Under the pieces are notes generated by a model. It worked only from the letters and a program-made list of their open reading frames with translations. It was not told the DNA's origin and did not search any database. Of a stretch of DNA of 5,600 nucleotides, positions 5,187-5,600 are shown in pieces. The stretch is taken from NCBI GenBank assembly GCA_003517845.1, contig DOZU01000009.1, positions 1 through 5,600 on the forward strand, written 5' to 3'. The DNA comes from Clostridiales bacterium. Its GTDB lineage: Bacteria > Bacillota > Sulfobacillia > UBA995. Every line of letters starts with the position of its first letter. The stretch's first letter is position 1. Made by a program: the position numbers and the translations under genes.

Positions 5187-5600
5187 GTGCGGTTCTTTCG
5201 AGTCGAATTGCAGCCTGCGGCCGGATATCGCGACCCGAGTGCTCCCGCCCACCTGGTGCTTACCGGGGCTGCCGATGTCGCCGCTGCCTACGGGGATTGC
5301 CGGCTGCATCCGGCCCTCGATCTCCGAGGGCACTTCCTGGTGGCCGTCCATCGCGGCCCTTGCTCCACCGGAGGCTATGCGATACGAATCAGCGGCGTCG
5401 AACAGCAGGGCGATGAGGTCACGGTGACGGTAGCCCGCCGCGATCCCCGGCCGGGGGACCCGGTGACGATGATGATCACTCACCCCCGCGACTGCGTGGC
5501 AGTCGAACGGTCCGCACTGGCCCCCAAAGGGAGGCTGCACTTTCACTTCGTGGACGAGCGAGGGGCGAAGCTCAGTCAGGTCACGATCGACATTGACTAG
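5187..5600 (+). CDS. PrcB_C-domain protein (protease complex subunit PrcB family)
   Basis: This 137-residue protein ends with TAG exactly at the window edge. The segment from about residue 50 to 108 matches the PrcB C-terminal domain pattern: FLVAVHRGPCSTGGYAIRI (50-68) with the conserved TGGY, a charged beta-hairpin (ISGVEQQGDEVTVTVARR), the DPRPGDPVTMMITHP stretch (86-100), and a closing VAVERSAL strand. PrcB itself is known as a partner in the Treponema denticola PrcA-PrtP (dentilisin) protease complex; most other members have no known role, so a protease function should not be assumed here. There is no signal peptide or membrane segment, so it is probably cytoplasmic unless the true start lies further upstream. 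Cysteines are at 38, 59 and 103. It is separated from the permease by 171 nt containing hairpins, so it may be a separate transcription unit or the weakly coupled last gene of the operon. Confidence 0.82.
   Translation: MRFFRVELQPAAGYRDPSAPAHLVLTGAADVAAAYGDCRLHPALDLRGHFLVAVHRGPCSTGGYAIRISGVEQQGDEVTVTVARRDPRPGDPVTMMITHPRDCVAVERSALAPKGRLHFHFVDERGAKLSQVTIDID

Noticed and set aside
4933..5427. A + strand frame of 164 codons bridging the permease end, the spacer and the PrcB-like gene
   Set aside because: It runs in a different frame from both real genes and translates the palindrome (VGAGSEPAPT), a typical spurious ORF.
5001..5546. A - strand frame of 181 codons over the spacer and the PrcB-like gene
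   Set aside because: It also translates the palindrome as VGAGSEPAPT and is antisense to a gene with a recognisable domain and strong ribosome site.

Overview
The window reads as chromosomal DNA from a GC-rich bacterium. All genes lie on the + strand and are tightly packed. Three of the four visible gene starts have clear purine-rich Shine-Dalgarno sites. The four downstream genes use GTG or TTG starts and none uses ATG. A PrcB-type domain protein, very short adaptor helices (no long TolC-docking hairpin) and strong SD sites fit a high-GC member of the Bacillota (for example the Limnochordia, Thermaerobacter or Symbiobacterium type). That assignment is an inference and not a proof.

Layout: (1) 1-1248 is the C-terminal part of valyl-tRNA synthetase (valS); its start lies outside the window. 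(2) 1258-2016, 2041-3666 and 3693-5015 form a three-gene MacAB/LolCDE-like ABC cassette: ATPase, membrane-anchored HlyD/MacA-type adaptor, and MacB/FtsX-type permease. The gaps are 9, 24 and 26 nt, so all four genes probably share a transcript. (3) 5016-5186 is a 171-nt spacer with no gene. It holds a strong GC-rich palindrome that reads VGAGSEPAPT on both strands, a competing complementary segment, and a second GC-rich hairpin. (4) 5187-5600 encodes a 137-residue PrcB_C-domain protein whose stop codon is the last three bases of the window.

How the genes work together: the ATPase and permease should form a (NBD)2-(TMD)2 mechanotransmission-type transporter of the MacB superfamily, with the adaptor standing on the outer face of the membrane. 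The substrate cannot be read from sequence. The adaptor is the most unusual protein: its biotinyl-lipoyl plus beta-barrel unit occurs twice in tandem in one polypeptide, and it lacks the long coiled-coil hairpin that docks onto TolC in diderm MacA. The permease carries an apparent glycine/proline-rich insert of about 50 residues in its extracytoplasmic domain, containing a run of nine G. No mobile element, CRISPR array, tRNA or rRNA was seen.
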